64,000 bases of DNA from an uncultured Devosia sp. (GTDB taxonomy: Bacteria > Pseudomonadota > Alphaproteobacteria > Rhizobiales > Devosiaceae), in contig NZ_CAJXJS010000001.1 of NCBI RefSeq assembly GCF_913055165.1, forward strand, positions 62,001 to 126,000. Reading direction: 5' to 3'. The notes below the pieces were generated by a model. The model was not told where the DNA came from and ran no database searches. It saw only the letters and a program-made list of their open reading frames with translations. Made by a program: the position numbers and the translations under genes. How positions within the stretch are numbered: the first letter of the stretch is position 1; every line of letters starts with the position of its first letter. Below are positions 42,753 to 50,955 of this stretch, piece by piece.

Positions 42753-43667
42753 TCAGGCAATCGCTTCAACGACCTGAGCATGCGGCTGGACATGGACCCC
42801 ATCTTGGGTGAGGTGGAGAACCATCAAATCCGTGCCTGCGATCAAGTCTCCGTCGAAATGGTCCCGGGCCCTGGCCAGTATGCTCTCCACGGAGGGGCCG
42901 ATGTTCCCTCCAGGAAGTTGCACGATATGTGTGAACACTGAGAGCTTGGGGCGGGCTTTCTGGAAAATTGCCGCTGCCTCCTCAGGGCTCGTATGCCCCT
43001 TCATGACCACATTGTTGAAGAAGTCATTGTCCGCCATCGAGGCGTCGATAGCCGCCACCTCATGGACGAGTACATCGCAGCCCATGGCCGCGTCTGCGAC
43101 ACGAGGATCCGCTGCTGTATCGCCTGATAGAACGACCGATCGCCCGGCATAATCGATCCGATAGCCAAAGGTCCGCGCAAAATCGTGATGATATGTTCCG
43201 AAAGCCGTAACGGTGACGCCCTTGGCCTCAAACACAATCCCTTCGCGTACTTGATTGGGAACGAGCCGAGTAGATTCTTCTGAAATTGCCTTGATTGCCC
43301 GCTCGCGAAGATCTCCGCGGAAAGCCATCATCAGGCCATCGGTCAGTTCCTCGACCCCTTCCGGCCCATATACCGGCAAGGCCTTCGTGCGTTTGCCGAA
43401 TGGGCCGGGGATGTATCCGGAGGAATAGACGTCCGCCAGGCCAGCGGTATGGTCCGAATGGAAGTGTGTGAGAAACACCGCATCAATGGCCCCCAGGGGA
43501 ACCCCCACTTGCGTCAGCCGCAATGATGCACCGCGCCCTGCGTCAAAGAGCAGGTTGAGGCCACCCGCCTGCACCAAAGTTGCCGAGCCGAAGCGCTCGA
43601 TATCAGGCTGCGGGGTCCCAGTGCCCAGCAGGGTCACGACCATTGATCCAGAATTCAGTTCACTCAT
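42753..43667 (-). CDS. Metallo-beta-lactamase-fold hydrolase (AtsA-like)
   Basis: 304 residues from ATG 43667 (MSELNSGSMVVTLLGTGTPQ) with GGGCGG upstream; the longer open frame is implausible. The zinc motif HFHSDH is in FLTHFHSDHTAGL near residue 76, followed by GTYHHDF, SVVLSGDTAADP and a late KGHTSPEE. It is paralogous in fold to the gene at 40879 but clearly diverged. Directly follows the solute-binding-protein gene in the operon. Confidence 0.88.
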   Translation of the reverse strand: MSELNSGSMVVTLLGTGTPQPDIERFGSATLVQAGGLNLLFDAGRGASLRLTQVGVPLGAIDAVFLTHFHSDHTAGLADVYSSGYIPGPFGKRTKALPVYGPEGVEELTDGLMMAFRGDLRERAIKAISEESTRLVPNQVREGIVFEAKGVTVTAFGTYHHDFARTFGYRIDYAGRSVVLSGDTAADPRVADAAMGCDVLVHEVAAIDASMADNDFFNNVVMKGHTSPEEAAAIFQKARPKLSVFTHIVQLPGGNIGPSVESILARARDHFDGDLIAGTDLMVLHLTQDGVHVQPHAQVVEAIA

Positions 43668-43688
43668 TAGACCGCCCTTTTTTGGAAG

Positions 43689-43711
43689 GTTGGGCGGCTG
43701 TGCCGCCCAAC
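43689..43711 (-). terminator. Stem-loop after the SsuA-like binding-protein gene
   Basis: GTTGGGCGGC (43689-43698) and GCCGCCCAAC (43702-43711) form a perfect 10-bp stem with loop TGT, eight bases after the gene's stop (minus strand). Runs of A/T flank both sides (T6 at 43713-43718, T6 near 43678), so it may be partly bidirectional. Confidence 0.75.
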
Positions 43712-43719
43712 GTTTTTTG

Positions 43720-44673
43720 TCAGCGTGGGGCGCGTTCCCACATAATCTGTTCGTAGGTCGGCGCCTGATCAATGAAGCCGAACTCGACCATGTCGTTGGC
43801 AAGGGCTTCGAGCTGACCCTGGTCGATCAGCACACCAGGTGTCGGCAGGCTCCGCGTGTCCAGATAATCTTCAGGAAAGCGGGTGAGCTCTTTGTCTAGC
43901 TCTCGCACTTCATCGGTGTTCTCTGCCGCATAGGCATAGGCACGATCGAGAACTTCGATGAGGGCGGCAACATCATCACCGCGTTCAGCCAGCGCTGCAT
44001 CGCTCGACGCGTAGACGATGCCCGGCATGCCCTCCACGTACTGGTAGGGGTCGGCAATCAAGCGCAACTCTGGATCGTTCTTGGCCTGTTCGAAGAACAG
44101 CGCAAATGGCACGGCAGCTTCGACATTGCCGTTCTTGAGGTTTTCAATATGGGTCTCGGGAGGCATATGCGAAATGTTGACCGCATCAGTCGGCAGACCG
44201 GCCGCACGCAGCGCCCGCTTGATCATGAAAGCGCCGGTTCCCTGAAGGCCCTGTACGCCGACGGTCTGACCAGCAAGGTCGCCGATCGACTGATACGGCG
44301 CGTCGGCCCGCGTGATGAGACCCGTCGTGGGCACCTGCTCGAGTGTTTGGTTCCCGAAAATGATCTTTATCGGCACACCGGCGGCAATGGCAGCAACGAC
44401 CGGCGTCGAACCGGTACCAACGATATCGACTTCGCCCGAGAGCAGCCTGGCAATGTTCTGATCCGGCGATGACCCTTCCACCAGTTCCACGGTGAGGCCG
44501 GCCTCTTCAAACCATCCCATTCTCTGGGCGAGAAAAAACGGCTCAAAAGAACCAACAGGCGCATAGGCGATCGTTAACGGCTCACTCTCCTGGGCCGATA
44601 CAGGGGCGCACATCGCTGCAGCGGATAGCGCTGAGGCAAGTATTGCGGTCCTAAATGACTTTCCAATGTTCAT
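43720..44673 (-). CDS. ABC transporter substrate-binding protein (NMT1/SsuA-like)
   Basis: 317 residues with signal peptide ending PVSAQ. The mature start LTIAYAPVGSFEPFFLAQRM and GEVDIVGTGSTPVVAAIAAG are typical of the sulfonate/nitrate/taurine (SsuA, NMT1-like) binding proteins. Located in an operon with two permeases and an ATPase upstream and three hydrolases downstream. The ligand could be an aromatic or sulfated ester; SsuA homologues import diverse anionic compounds. Confidence 0.93.
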   Translation of the reverse strand: MNIGKSFRTAILASALSAAAMCAPVSAQESEPLTIAYAPVGSFEPFFLAQRMGWFEEAGLTVELVEGSSPDQNIARLLSGEVDIVGTGSTPVVAAIAAGVPIKIIFGNQTLEQVPTTGLITRADAPYQSIGDLAGQTVGVQGLQGTGAFMIKRALRAAGLPTDAVNISHMPPETHIENLKNGNVEAAVPFALFFEQAKNDPELRLIADPYQYVEGMPGIVYASSDAALAERGDDVAALIEVLDRAYAYAAENTDEVRELDKELTRFPEDYLDTRSLPTPGVLIDQGQLEALANDMVEFGFIDQAPTYEQIMWERAPR

Positions 44674-44702
44674 TTTCTCTCTCCCTTTTTGAAAATTCCA
44701 AC

Positions 44703-45485
44703 CTACTTTTTGCGCCGGATCTCGTTCAGTATCCGCCCGCGAAGGCGGCTGAACTCGGCCAGGCCCTTTGAGGCGACCTGATCACGCACCGGACCCAAAT
44801 CCACCGCCACGGTATCGATCACCGTCGCTGGCTTGCCCGACAGGACGACGACCCTGTCGGCCAAGTAGACCGCCTCATCGATATCGTGGGTTACGACGAT
44901 GACACTGATGCCCAGACGGCGCCGCAGATCGAGAACAAGATCTTCCAGGTCAAATCGGGTCTGCGCATCCAACGAGCCGAATGGCTCGTCCATCAGCAGA
45001 ATGTGAGCGTCATAAGCCAAGGCCCGGGCTATCGCGACACGCTGCTGCATGCCTCCCGATAGCTCCCAAGGATACTTTTCCTCATGACCAGCCAGGCCCA
45101 CATTGGCCAGGCAGGACAAGGAGCGTTCCCGCGCATCGGACAAATTCATCCTTTTGCCCCGCAACGGCAGCAAGACATTTTCGAGCGTGGTCATCCAGGG
45201 CATGAGGGACCCACGGTAGTCTTGGAAAACCAACCCGATTTCCTGCAGGGGCTCGGTTACGACCTGGTCGGCGACGCGGACTTCACCCGAGGTCGGCGGC
45301 ATCAGCCCCGACAGGCAGCGCAACAAAGTCGTTTTGCCAACGCCAGAAGGTCCAACGATGCAGAGGATCTCACCTGGGTCGACACGCAAGGTCAGGCCTC
45401 GCAATACCTCGATAGACCCATATGACTTGCTGACACCATCAACAACCATGGGTGGTGCCGCGTTCACAGTGCTATGCGCGTTCAT
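44703..45485 (-). CDS. ABC transporter ATP-binding protein (SsuB-like)
   Basis: 260 residues: Walker A GPSGVGKTT, Q-loop VFQDYRGSL, signature [20 protein letters not shown], Walker B LLMDEPFGSLDAQ, H-loop VVTHDIDEAVYLAD. The SGGMQQR form is that of the nitrate/sulfonate/taurine ATPases. Its start overlaps the permease stop by 14 bases. Confidence 0.95.
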   Translation of the reverse strand: MNAHSTVNAAPPMVVDGVSKSYGSIEVLRGLTLRVDPGEILCIVGPSGVGKTTLLRCLSGLMPPTSGEVRVADQVVTEPLQEIGLVFQDYRGSLMPWMTTLENVLLPLRGKRMNLSDARERSLSCLANVGLAGHEEKYPWELSGGMQQRVAIARALAYDAHILLMDEPFGSLDAQTRFDLEDLVLDLRRRLGISVIVVTHDIDEAVYLADRVVVLSGKPATVIDTVAVDLGPVRDQVASKGLAEFSRLRGRILNEIRRKK

Positions 45486-46320
45486 TTTCTGCTCCGGCGA
45501 TTGAGGTGATCTTTGTCGCGGTCCGACGCGGAATTTCGAAGTACCAAGCGAGAATCCTGCGCTCGATCAGGACGAAGGCAACATTCGTCAAATAGCCGAT
45601 CAAGCCGATGAACACTGTGCCTGCCCAGACTTGAGAGGGGGCAAAGCTCTGCACGCCCGACGAGATGTAGACGCCCAGCCCTTGGTTTCCGGCGCTGAAT
45701 TCGCTCACGACCATGATCGTCAAGCTGACGGCGAGCGAAATCCGGATGCCTGCCATGATCTGCGGCGTAGCTGCCGGAAGCAGTACCTGGCGGATGAACA
45801 GTGCTCTGGGCAATCTGTACGCGCGGGCAGTGTCCGTTATGGAGCTTTGAATTCCACGGACGCCATCGATTGTGTTGAGCAGTATTGGCCAGACGCAGCC
45901 GAGCGCGATCACGAAGATCTGCGGCCCGGGACCAACCCCGAAGGCGACCAGCACGATCGGAATGATGGCAACACCGGGGATCGCACGGAGAAAGGCGATC
46001 AATGGCCAGACCGCAGAGCGCAAGACCGAATTGTAGCCAATAAGAAGCCCGAAGCTAACGCCAAGCACAATTGCAGCGGAAAGCCCGGTGCCGACATTGC
46101 GCATGCTGAATGCCGCGGCCTCCAGCAGTTCGCCATTGCCTATGTCATTCAGCAAGGTCTGAACGATCTCGGACAAAGGCGGCATGAAGAAGGACTGGCT
46201 GTCCGACGAAATGAACCACCACAAGGCGACCAGAACGACCGGGAGCCAGAAATAGGTGGCGAATTGTACGATCTCGTAAATCCACCAATGCTTGCCAATT
46301 CGCCTGGCCATGGTTCTCAC
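45472..46320 (-). CDS. ABC transporter permease (SsuC-like)
   Basis: 282 residues with about six membrane helices. The binding-protein-dependent permease loop is in TARAYRLPRALFIRQVLLPA, followed by QIMAGIRISLAVSLTIMVVS. Overlaps both neighbours. Second of two SsuC-type permeases in this operon, implying a heterodimeric channel. Confidence 0.93.
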   Translation of the reverse strand: MRTMARRIGKHWWIYEIVQFATYFWLPVVLVALWWFISSDSQSFFMPPLSEIVQTLLNDIGNGELLEAAAFSMRNVGTGLSAAIVLGVSFGLLIGYNSVLRSAVWPLIAFLRAIPGVAIIPIVLVAFGVGPGPQIFVIALGCVWPILLNTIDGVRGIQSSITDTARAYRLPRALFIRQVLLPAATPQIMAGIRISLAVSLTIMVVSEFSAGNQGLGVYISSGVQSFAPSQVWAGTVFIGLIGYLTNVAFVLIERRILAWYFEIPRRTATKITSIAGAENERA

Positions 46321-47075
46321 GCCTCCTTGTCCGACAGGTGCCAGCGCACGATACGGCGCTCCAACTGGTCAACTGCCGCGTTGACAAGAACACCAAGGAT
46401 GCCAGCGTAGATTGCGTAGGCGATTGCGATGTCGGTTTCGTAGAAGTCCCTGGCCTCAGCCAGTTCTCTGCCGATACCCGTCACGGGGCTGGTGATTTCC
46501 ACCGCCACCGAGACAAGAATGGACACCACGACCGCTATTCTGAAACCGGTCAGGATGAACGGACTTGCCGACGGCAGCAGCACACGGAAGAAGCGCATAC
46601 GCCAAGGCAGGCGAAAGGCTCTGACCGTATCCTGTAGCGTGCTGTTCATTTTGCGCGCGCCATAGATCGACTGCAGCAAAATCGGGAAGAAGCAGCCTAT
46701 CGCGATCAAGGTGACCTTCATCTGGGAGCTGGCACCCAGGATGAGTAGAAAAATGGGGAGGAGCGCGATTTGCGGAAAGGATCGGCCAAAGTCGATGAGC
46801 AGGCGCGTTGAGCGCTCGAGCGCCGGCATTGCTCCGATGGCAACGCCTGCGGAAACGCCCAGAACACTGGCTATTGCCAGACCAATGGCTGCATCACGTA
46901 CCGTAGTCGCTACGGCAATATAAAAGGTGTCGCGTCCGAGTAGCTCCACCGTGGCCAAGGCCACGTCCGTGATTTGCGGGAGAATATTGGGCGACACATT
47001 GCCAAAATGCACCGCGAGAGCCCACACCAGACCAAAAATGGCAAATGTGGCAAGTCGCCTGACGATAAGCGTCAC
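46317..47075 (-). CDS. ABC transporter permease (SsuC-like)
   Basis: 252 residues from GTG 47075, supported by GGGAGGAG upstream. Six predicted helices; loop motif TVRAFRLPWRMRFFRVLLPS with FILTGFRIAVVVSILVSVAV after it. First gene of the seven-gene operon running down to 40879, divergent from the NodD-like regulator, with a LysR-type box in between. Confidence 0.93.
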   Translation of the reverse strand: MTLIVRRLATFAIFGLVWALAVHFGNVSPNILPQITDVALATVELLGRDTFYIAVATTVRDAAIGLAIASVLGVSAGVAIGAMPALERSTRLLIDFGRSFPQIALLPIFLLILGASSQMKVTLIAIGCFFPILLQSIYGARKMNSTLQDTVRAFRLPWRMRFFRVLLPSASPFILTGFRIAVVVSILVSVAVEITSPVTGIGRELAEARDFYETDIAIAYAIYAGILGVLVNAAVDQLERRIVRWHLSDKEA

Positions 47076-47168
47076 AGTTCAACTCCTCCCGCGTAAAGCC
47101 GCTCCTCAACGGCCGTTAGACACTGGCCCAGCTAGGCCGCATAAACAAATTTTCTTTTGAAATCGCTC

Positions 47169-47189
47169 GGTATCACGAATATCAATACC
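47169..47189. promoter_or_regulatory. LysR-type box (T-N11-A) in the divergent promoter
   Basis: GGTAT (47169-47173), 11 bases, ATACC (47185-47189): a perfect interrupted palindrome with the T-N11-A core of LysR-regulated promoters. It lies 29 bp upstream of the LysR start and 94 bp upstream of the permease start. Confidence 0.7.
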
Positions 47190-47217
47190 AAGGCGGCAGT
47201 ACGGAGGATGGCAGCCA

Positions 47218-48135
47218 ATGCGTTTCATGGGTCTAGATTTGAATCTGCTCGTCATTTTCCAGGCCATGATGGACAATCGAAGCGTCACCTACACATCGCG
47301 GCAGCTGAATCTCACTCAGCCCGCGGTCAGCAATGCCTTGCAGCGTCTACGCCAGTACTTCAAGGACGACCTGTTCGTGATGTCGGGCAACCGCATGCTT
47401 CCGACCGCCCTCGCCGAGAGGCTGGCAGCGCCGACAAAGGCACTGCTCACCGATGCCGGGGCTCTGCTGACTGCAGCCCGTCCCTTTGAACCCGGCACAT
47501 CTGATCGCACTTTCGTTATCGGCACGTCCGACCACGTAACCGATACTGTTATCGCTGGCGCGCTCAACGCGGTATTTGCGGAAGCGCCAAAGATCAGGCT
47601 GGATATCGTGCCCCTGGTCGAAGACCAATGGAGCGTCTTGGACACGGGCGAGGTGGACCTGCACGTGCTGCCCTATGAGTTTGCGCCGCCTGACCAGCCG
47701 ACTTTTGAGCTATATTCTGATCGCTACGTTGTCCTGTGCGATCGGGAGAACCATTCCGTGCAGGCAGGCATGACGCCAGAAGAGCTTCGCAGCTTCAGGA
47801 TCATTGGTGCTCTCATGGGTGTTCCGCGCAAGATGCGCGGCGGATTTGCCCCGCAGATGACGGCAAGGCTGATCGACCAGGCCAGCCTGACGGTGAAGCA
47901 GTTTTCGCAATTGCCTTTCATGCTCGAGGGCTCTGATCGCATCGCCATCGTTCCCCGTAGCCAGGCGTTGATGTTCTGCAAGAGGTTCAAGCTCGCGTTT
48001 TGTGAGCTGGGCGGCGAGGTGCCCCATCTGCGCATGGTCGCGCAGGTCAATCGCGCCAGAGAAAGCGATGCCGGCCTGGCCTGGTTGATCGACAAATTCG
48101 TCAAGGCCGCTTCGGCGATCCAAACAGATCGGTAG
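47218..48135 (+). CDS. LysR-family regulator, NodD-like
   Basis: 305 residues from ATG 47218 (GGAGG ten bases upstream). The N-terminus MRFMGLDLNLLVIFQAMMDN followed by TYTSRQLNLTQPAVSNALQR and FKDDLFVMSG is the pattern of the NodD/LinR/NahR-like branch of LysR. These commonly respond to flavonoids or other aromatics. The rest has the usual effector-binding domain. It diverges from the SsuABC-like importer operon, and the T-N11-A box between them is the probable binding site. Confidence 0.93.
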   Translation: MRFMGLDLNLLVIFQAMMDNRSVTYTSRQLNLTQPAVSNALQRLRQYFKDDLFVMSGNRMLPTALAERLAAPTKALLTDAGALLTAARPFEPGTSDRTFVIGTSDHVTDTVIAGALNAVFAEAPKIRLDIVPLVEDQWSVLDTGEVDLHVLPYEFAPPDQPTFELYSDRYVVLCDRENHSVQAGMTPEELRSFRIIGALMGVPRKMRGGFAPQMTARLIDQASLTVKQFSQLPFMLEGSDRIAIVPRSQALMFCKRFKLAFCELGGEVPHLRMVAQVNRARESDAGLAWLIDKFVKAASAIQTDR

Positions 48136-48153
48136 CTGCAGCCCTGTCAGCCC

Positions 48154-48185
48154 ACCCTTGCCTGACCGGCCTGTCTGGCAAGGGT
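48154..48185. terminator. Candidate bidirectional terminator between convergent genes
   Basis: ACCCTTGCC (48154-48162) pairs perfectly with GGCAAGGGT (48177-48185), leaving a 14-base loop. It lies midway between the LysR stop (48135) and the cupin stop (48217). No T-run. Confidence 0.45.
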
Positions 48186-48216
48186 TGGGGACACCGAACG
48201 GCACGGCGCTTGCCGA

Positions 48217-49215
48217 CTACACGGCTTCTACATCGCTGCCTGCAAAGTCCCGCGCGCTTGCGCTTTGCCCGCTAGAAGTAAAGGCAAAGCTCTCCGTTTT
48301 TTCGCCGAGCGTCGACCAATAGGACAAGCCATCTCCATTGGCAGCGCTCATTACCCACCGGGCATGGCCGCTTGTGACTCTCGTGCCGTAGGCCGTTCCT
48401 GCCGGAATATTGGCAAAGTCACCATCCCGCAGTTCATGGACGGTGTCGCCCAGTGTGAGTTCAAGCGTGCCATTGACCACGAACAGCGAAAGGTGGGTCT
48501 GCCGATGCCTGAGAGCTGGCATGCAGGCACCTTTGCCCGCCTCGATAGTCCGCATCTCAAGTCTGTCCCTGGTAATCGCCATGCTCACAAGGGTGGTTGC
48601 CAGGTGATCATTGAGCACGAAACGGTCACCATAGCCTGATTGCAGGACATAGGAGGCCGGACCACCGGGCAGCACGCGATCGGTGGCGTCGCCATTGGCA
48701 GGTGCACAATATTCCTTCTCGACGCGCATCACCCCATGCTTGCCCATTGCTGGTCCCATCCGGCTGAAGTCATAGGGATGGGTCGGCTCGGGGAGCGCCG
48801 ACGAGGTCCAGGGCTCGCCTGCATCGTCGAAGAAGCCCTCCCAGCCGCCCGGCGCCACGATGCCGAAAAATTCTGTCCGCGGCGACATGCATTGATAAGC
48901 ATGCACGTCACCCGGCTGCACGTAGGCGAAGTCCCCTTCGGTCAGGACGCGGCAGGAGTCATTGGCCCATATCTGCAACCGGCCACGCGTACAGAGCCAG
49001 GTGTCGTGCTCCTTTTCGTGGTAGTGGAGGGGGATCGGTCGCTTGTCGATTGTGGATTCCAGCACCACCGCGCCGTAGCCGGCTGCCGTTTCTCCGACAC
49101 CGGCCAGGATACGCACAACCTGACCGGCAACCACGACCGAGCGCCCCTGCCCGGACTTCAAAACATAGGGATCCGAAGTGCCCGGCGGCACGGTGCGAAT
49201 TGCGGCAGTGTTCAT
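48217..49215 (-). CDS. Bicupin dioxygenase, quercetinase-like
   Basis: 332 residues, GGGAGG before the start. Two cupin domains. The first has HYHEKEHDTW (His64, His66) with TRGRLQIW, then GDFAYVQPGDVHAYQ (His105), closely resembling fungal quercetin 2,3-dioxygenases, whose metal ligands are two His, a Glu and a late His. At the Glu position (five residues after the second His) this protein has Asp71, an unusual substitution. The second cupin (near RHRQTHLSLFVVNG) lacks the second histidine pattern and ends GTAYG, so it is probably structural. Last gene of the aromatic cluster; acts on a flavonol or catechol-like compound by inference. Confidence 0.82.
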   Translation of the reverse strand: MNTAAIRTVPPGTSDPYVLKSGQGRSVVVAGQVVRILAGVGETAAGYGAVVLESTIDKRPIPLHYHEKEHDTWLCTRGRLQIWANDSCRVLTEGDFAYVQPGDVHAYQCMSPRTEFFGIVAPGGWEGFFDDAGEPWTSSALPEPTHPYDFSRMGPAMGKHGVMRVEKEYCAPANGDATDRVLPGGPASYVLQSGYGDRFVLNDHLATTLVSMAITRDRLEMRTIEAGKGACMPALRHRQTHLSLFVVNGTLELTLGDTVHELRDGDFANIPAGTAYGTRVTSGHARWVMSAANGDGLSYWSTLGEKTESFAFTSSGQSASARDFAGSDVEAV

Positions 49216-49229
49216 CTATTCCTCCCAGA

Positions 49230-50129
49230 TCACGCCTGAATGAATGGTATTGCCCTTTGGGCCTTTTTGCAGGCGTCGCCCTTGATGTGGCCAACACCCC
49301 ATTGATCGGTCCGCCCCGGGGGCCAGACCCAATCGGCAGGTCCGCCGACCCTGTAACTGTCATCGACTTTGAGAATCTCGGCGGTATGCTCGATGACAAA
49401 GCCGAACGGATCGATGAAGTAGTTGAATACATTGTCGCCCGGGCCATGCCTTCCCGGCCCCCAGGCCACGGGATAGCCCGCATCGACCATCCGCCCGGAT
49501 GCGCGCATGACCGATTCCAGATCATCCTGCAGAAACGCAATGTGGTTGAGCGTGTCTATCGTGTCGGTTGCCAGCACGACGACGTGGTGATCGTCATTGG
49601 TCCGCACAAAGCTCATGATATTGGTGCGGTCCGTGATCTCAAAACCCAGGCCGCGCTGGTAGAAGTCCAACTCGGCTTCCACATCGGCCGTATTGATGTT
49701 CACATGGGCCAGCCGGCGCGGTGTCAGCGCTGCATCGAGAGGGGCGAGCAGCTCGTCCCCTTGCACAATGGTAAAGCGCCTATTGCCTCGATCGCGAAAC
49801 GCAAAACCCTGCCCACCGCCGAAATCGGTAACGGGACCGATGGGTTCGACCCTGGCGCCAGCGGCTTCGACGCGATCTCGCAGGCCTGCGAGATCCGCGC
49901 GCTGATCAGCGCGGAGGCCGACACTGATGACGGCCGCATGGTCGCCTTCATGGAGCGCGACAAGGTAGGGGTCACGTCCGGAGCCACGCAAATAGACCAC
50001 GCCCCGGAGGCGCGCCGCCTCGACCAGCCCCCAAACGTCGACATAGAACTGCGTAGCCTTGGTCAGGTCCGGCACCATCAGATGCACATTGGCCAGATCA
50101 GCGATGGGAAAGCGCGGCGAACCACTCAT
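49230..50129 (-). CDS. Extradiol ring-cleavage dioxygenase (VOC superfamily)
   Basis: 299 residues, AGGAGG six bases before the start. Two VOC modules: the first (about 11-125) lost its ligands, the second carries the iron ligands His142 (AHVNIN), His196 (LNHIAF) and Glu247 (FVIEHTAE), with spacing as in type I extradiol dioxygenases. Conserved Tyr and the active-site PFGF segment are present. Cleaves a catechol next to the hydroxyls. One base after the fumarylacetoacetate-hydrolase gene's stop, so the two are co-translated. Confidence 0.92.
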   Translation of the reverse strand: MSGSPRFPIADLANVHLMVPDLTKATQFYVDVWGLVEAARLRGVVYLRGSGRDPYLVALHEGDHAAVISVGLRADQRADLAGLRDRVEAAGARVEPIGPVTDFGGGQGFAFRDRGNRRFTIVQGDELLAPLDAALTPRRLAHVNINTADVEAELDFYQRGLGFEITDRTNIMSFVRTNDDHHVVVLATDTIDTLNHIAFLQDDLESVMRASGRMVDAGYPVAWGPGRHGPGDNVFNYFIDPFGFVIEHTAEILKVDDSYRVGGPADWVWPPGRTDQWGVGHIKGDACKKAQRAIPFIQA

Positions 50130-50130
50130 C

Positions 50131-50955
50131 TTATCCCTCCTGGATCACTTGACTGACCAGGCTGCCAATGCCCGAGATGCGCACCTCGACCGTGTCACCT
50201 GGCTTCATCCACACCGGCGGATTGCGCTTGGCGCCCACGCCACCTGGCGTTCCAGTGGCAATGACATCGCCCGGGTTGAGCGGGGTGAAGGCGGACACAT
50301 AGGCGATCACAGCAGGGATAGAGAACAGCATGTGATCCAGCGTTGCAGACTGCATGCGCTGGTCATTGAGATAGGATTCGACCCGAACCGCTTCGAGGTT
50401 GCCAACCTCGTCCGGGGTCACCAGGGCCGGGCCGAAAGCGCCCGTCGCGGGGAAATTCTTGCCCGGCGTGAACTGCCTGGTATGCCACTGCCAGTCGCGT
50501 AGTGACGCGTCATTGAAGCAAGAATATCCAACCACATGCTCCATGGCATGCTCGGCCTGGATATGGCGCCCCCCCTTGCCAATCACCACGGCCAGTTCGG
50601 CCTCATAATCAAGACTGCTGGAGACCTTGGGCCGCACGATGGGATCATCGGCGCCGATCAAAGTATCGGCAAAGCGAACGAAAATTGATGGATGGTCAGT
50701 CCGGTCGCGACCGGTCTCGACCCGGTGTTCTTCATAATTGTGACCGACACACAAGATCTTGCCCGGATTGGGTATGACGGGAAGAAGGTGCACATCCTGG
50801 CGCTTGAGGCTTGGCCCTTCGAGCGAAGTACCGAGAAGATCCTGCTCAATGGCTGTCTTCAGGTCCGGCGCGAAGGCACTCAGATCGGTGACCCGATCGC
50901 CGACCAACCGCCCCCAGCTCCGCCTGTCCTGATGGTGAAAGCTAACAAATCGCAT
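50131..50955 (-). CDS. Fumarylacetoacetate hydrolase family protein
   Basis: 274 residues from ATG 50955, chosen for GGAG six bases upstream. Contains KILCVGHNYEEHRVE, the metal-binding core SSLDYEAELAVVIGKGGRHI with its Glu pair, and GDVIATGTPGGVGAKRNPPV, the conserved FAH-fold loop. The family hydrolyses or decarboxylates ring-fission products and tautomers. Sits between the hydroxylase and the dioxygenase, so it likely processes the ring-cleavage product. Overlaps the hydroxylase stop by 14 bases. Confidence 0.93.
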   Translation of the reverse strand: MRFVSFHHQDRRSWGRLVGDRVTDLSAFAPDLKTAIEQDLLGTSLEGPSLKRQDVHLLPVIPNPGKILCVGHNYEEHRVETGRDRTDHPSIFVRFADTLIGADDPIVRPKVSSSLDYEAELAVVIGKGGRHIQAEHAMEHVVGYSCFNDASLRDWQWHTRQFTPGKNFPATGAFGPALVTPDEVGNLEAVRVESYLNDQRMQSATLDHMLFSIPAVIAYVSAFTPLNPGDVIATGTPGGVGAKRNPPVWMKPGDTVEVRISGIGSLVSQVIQEG

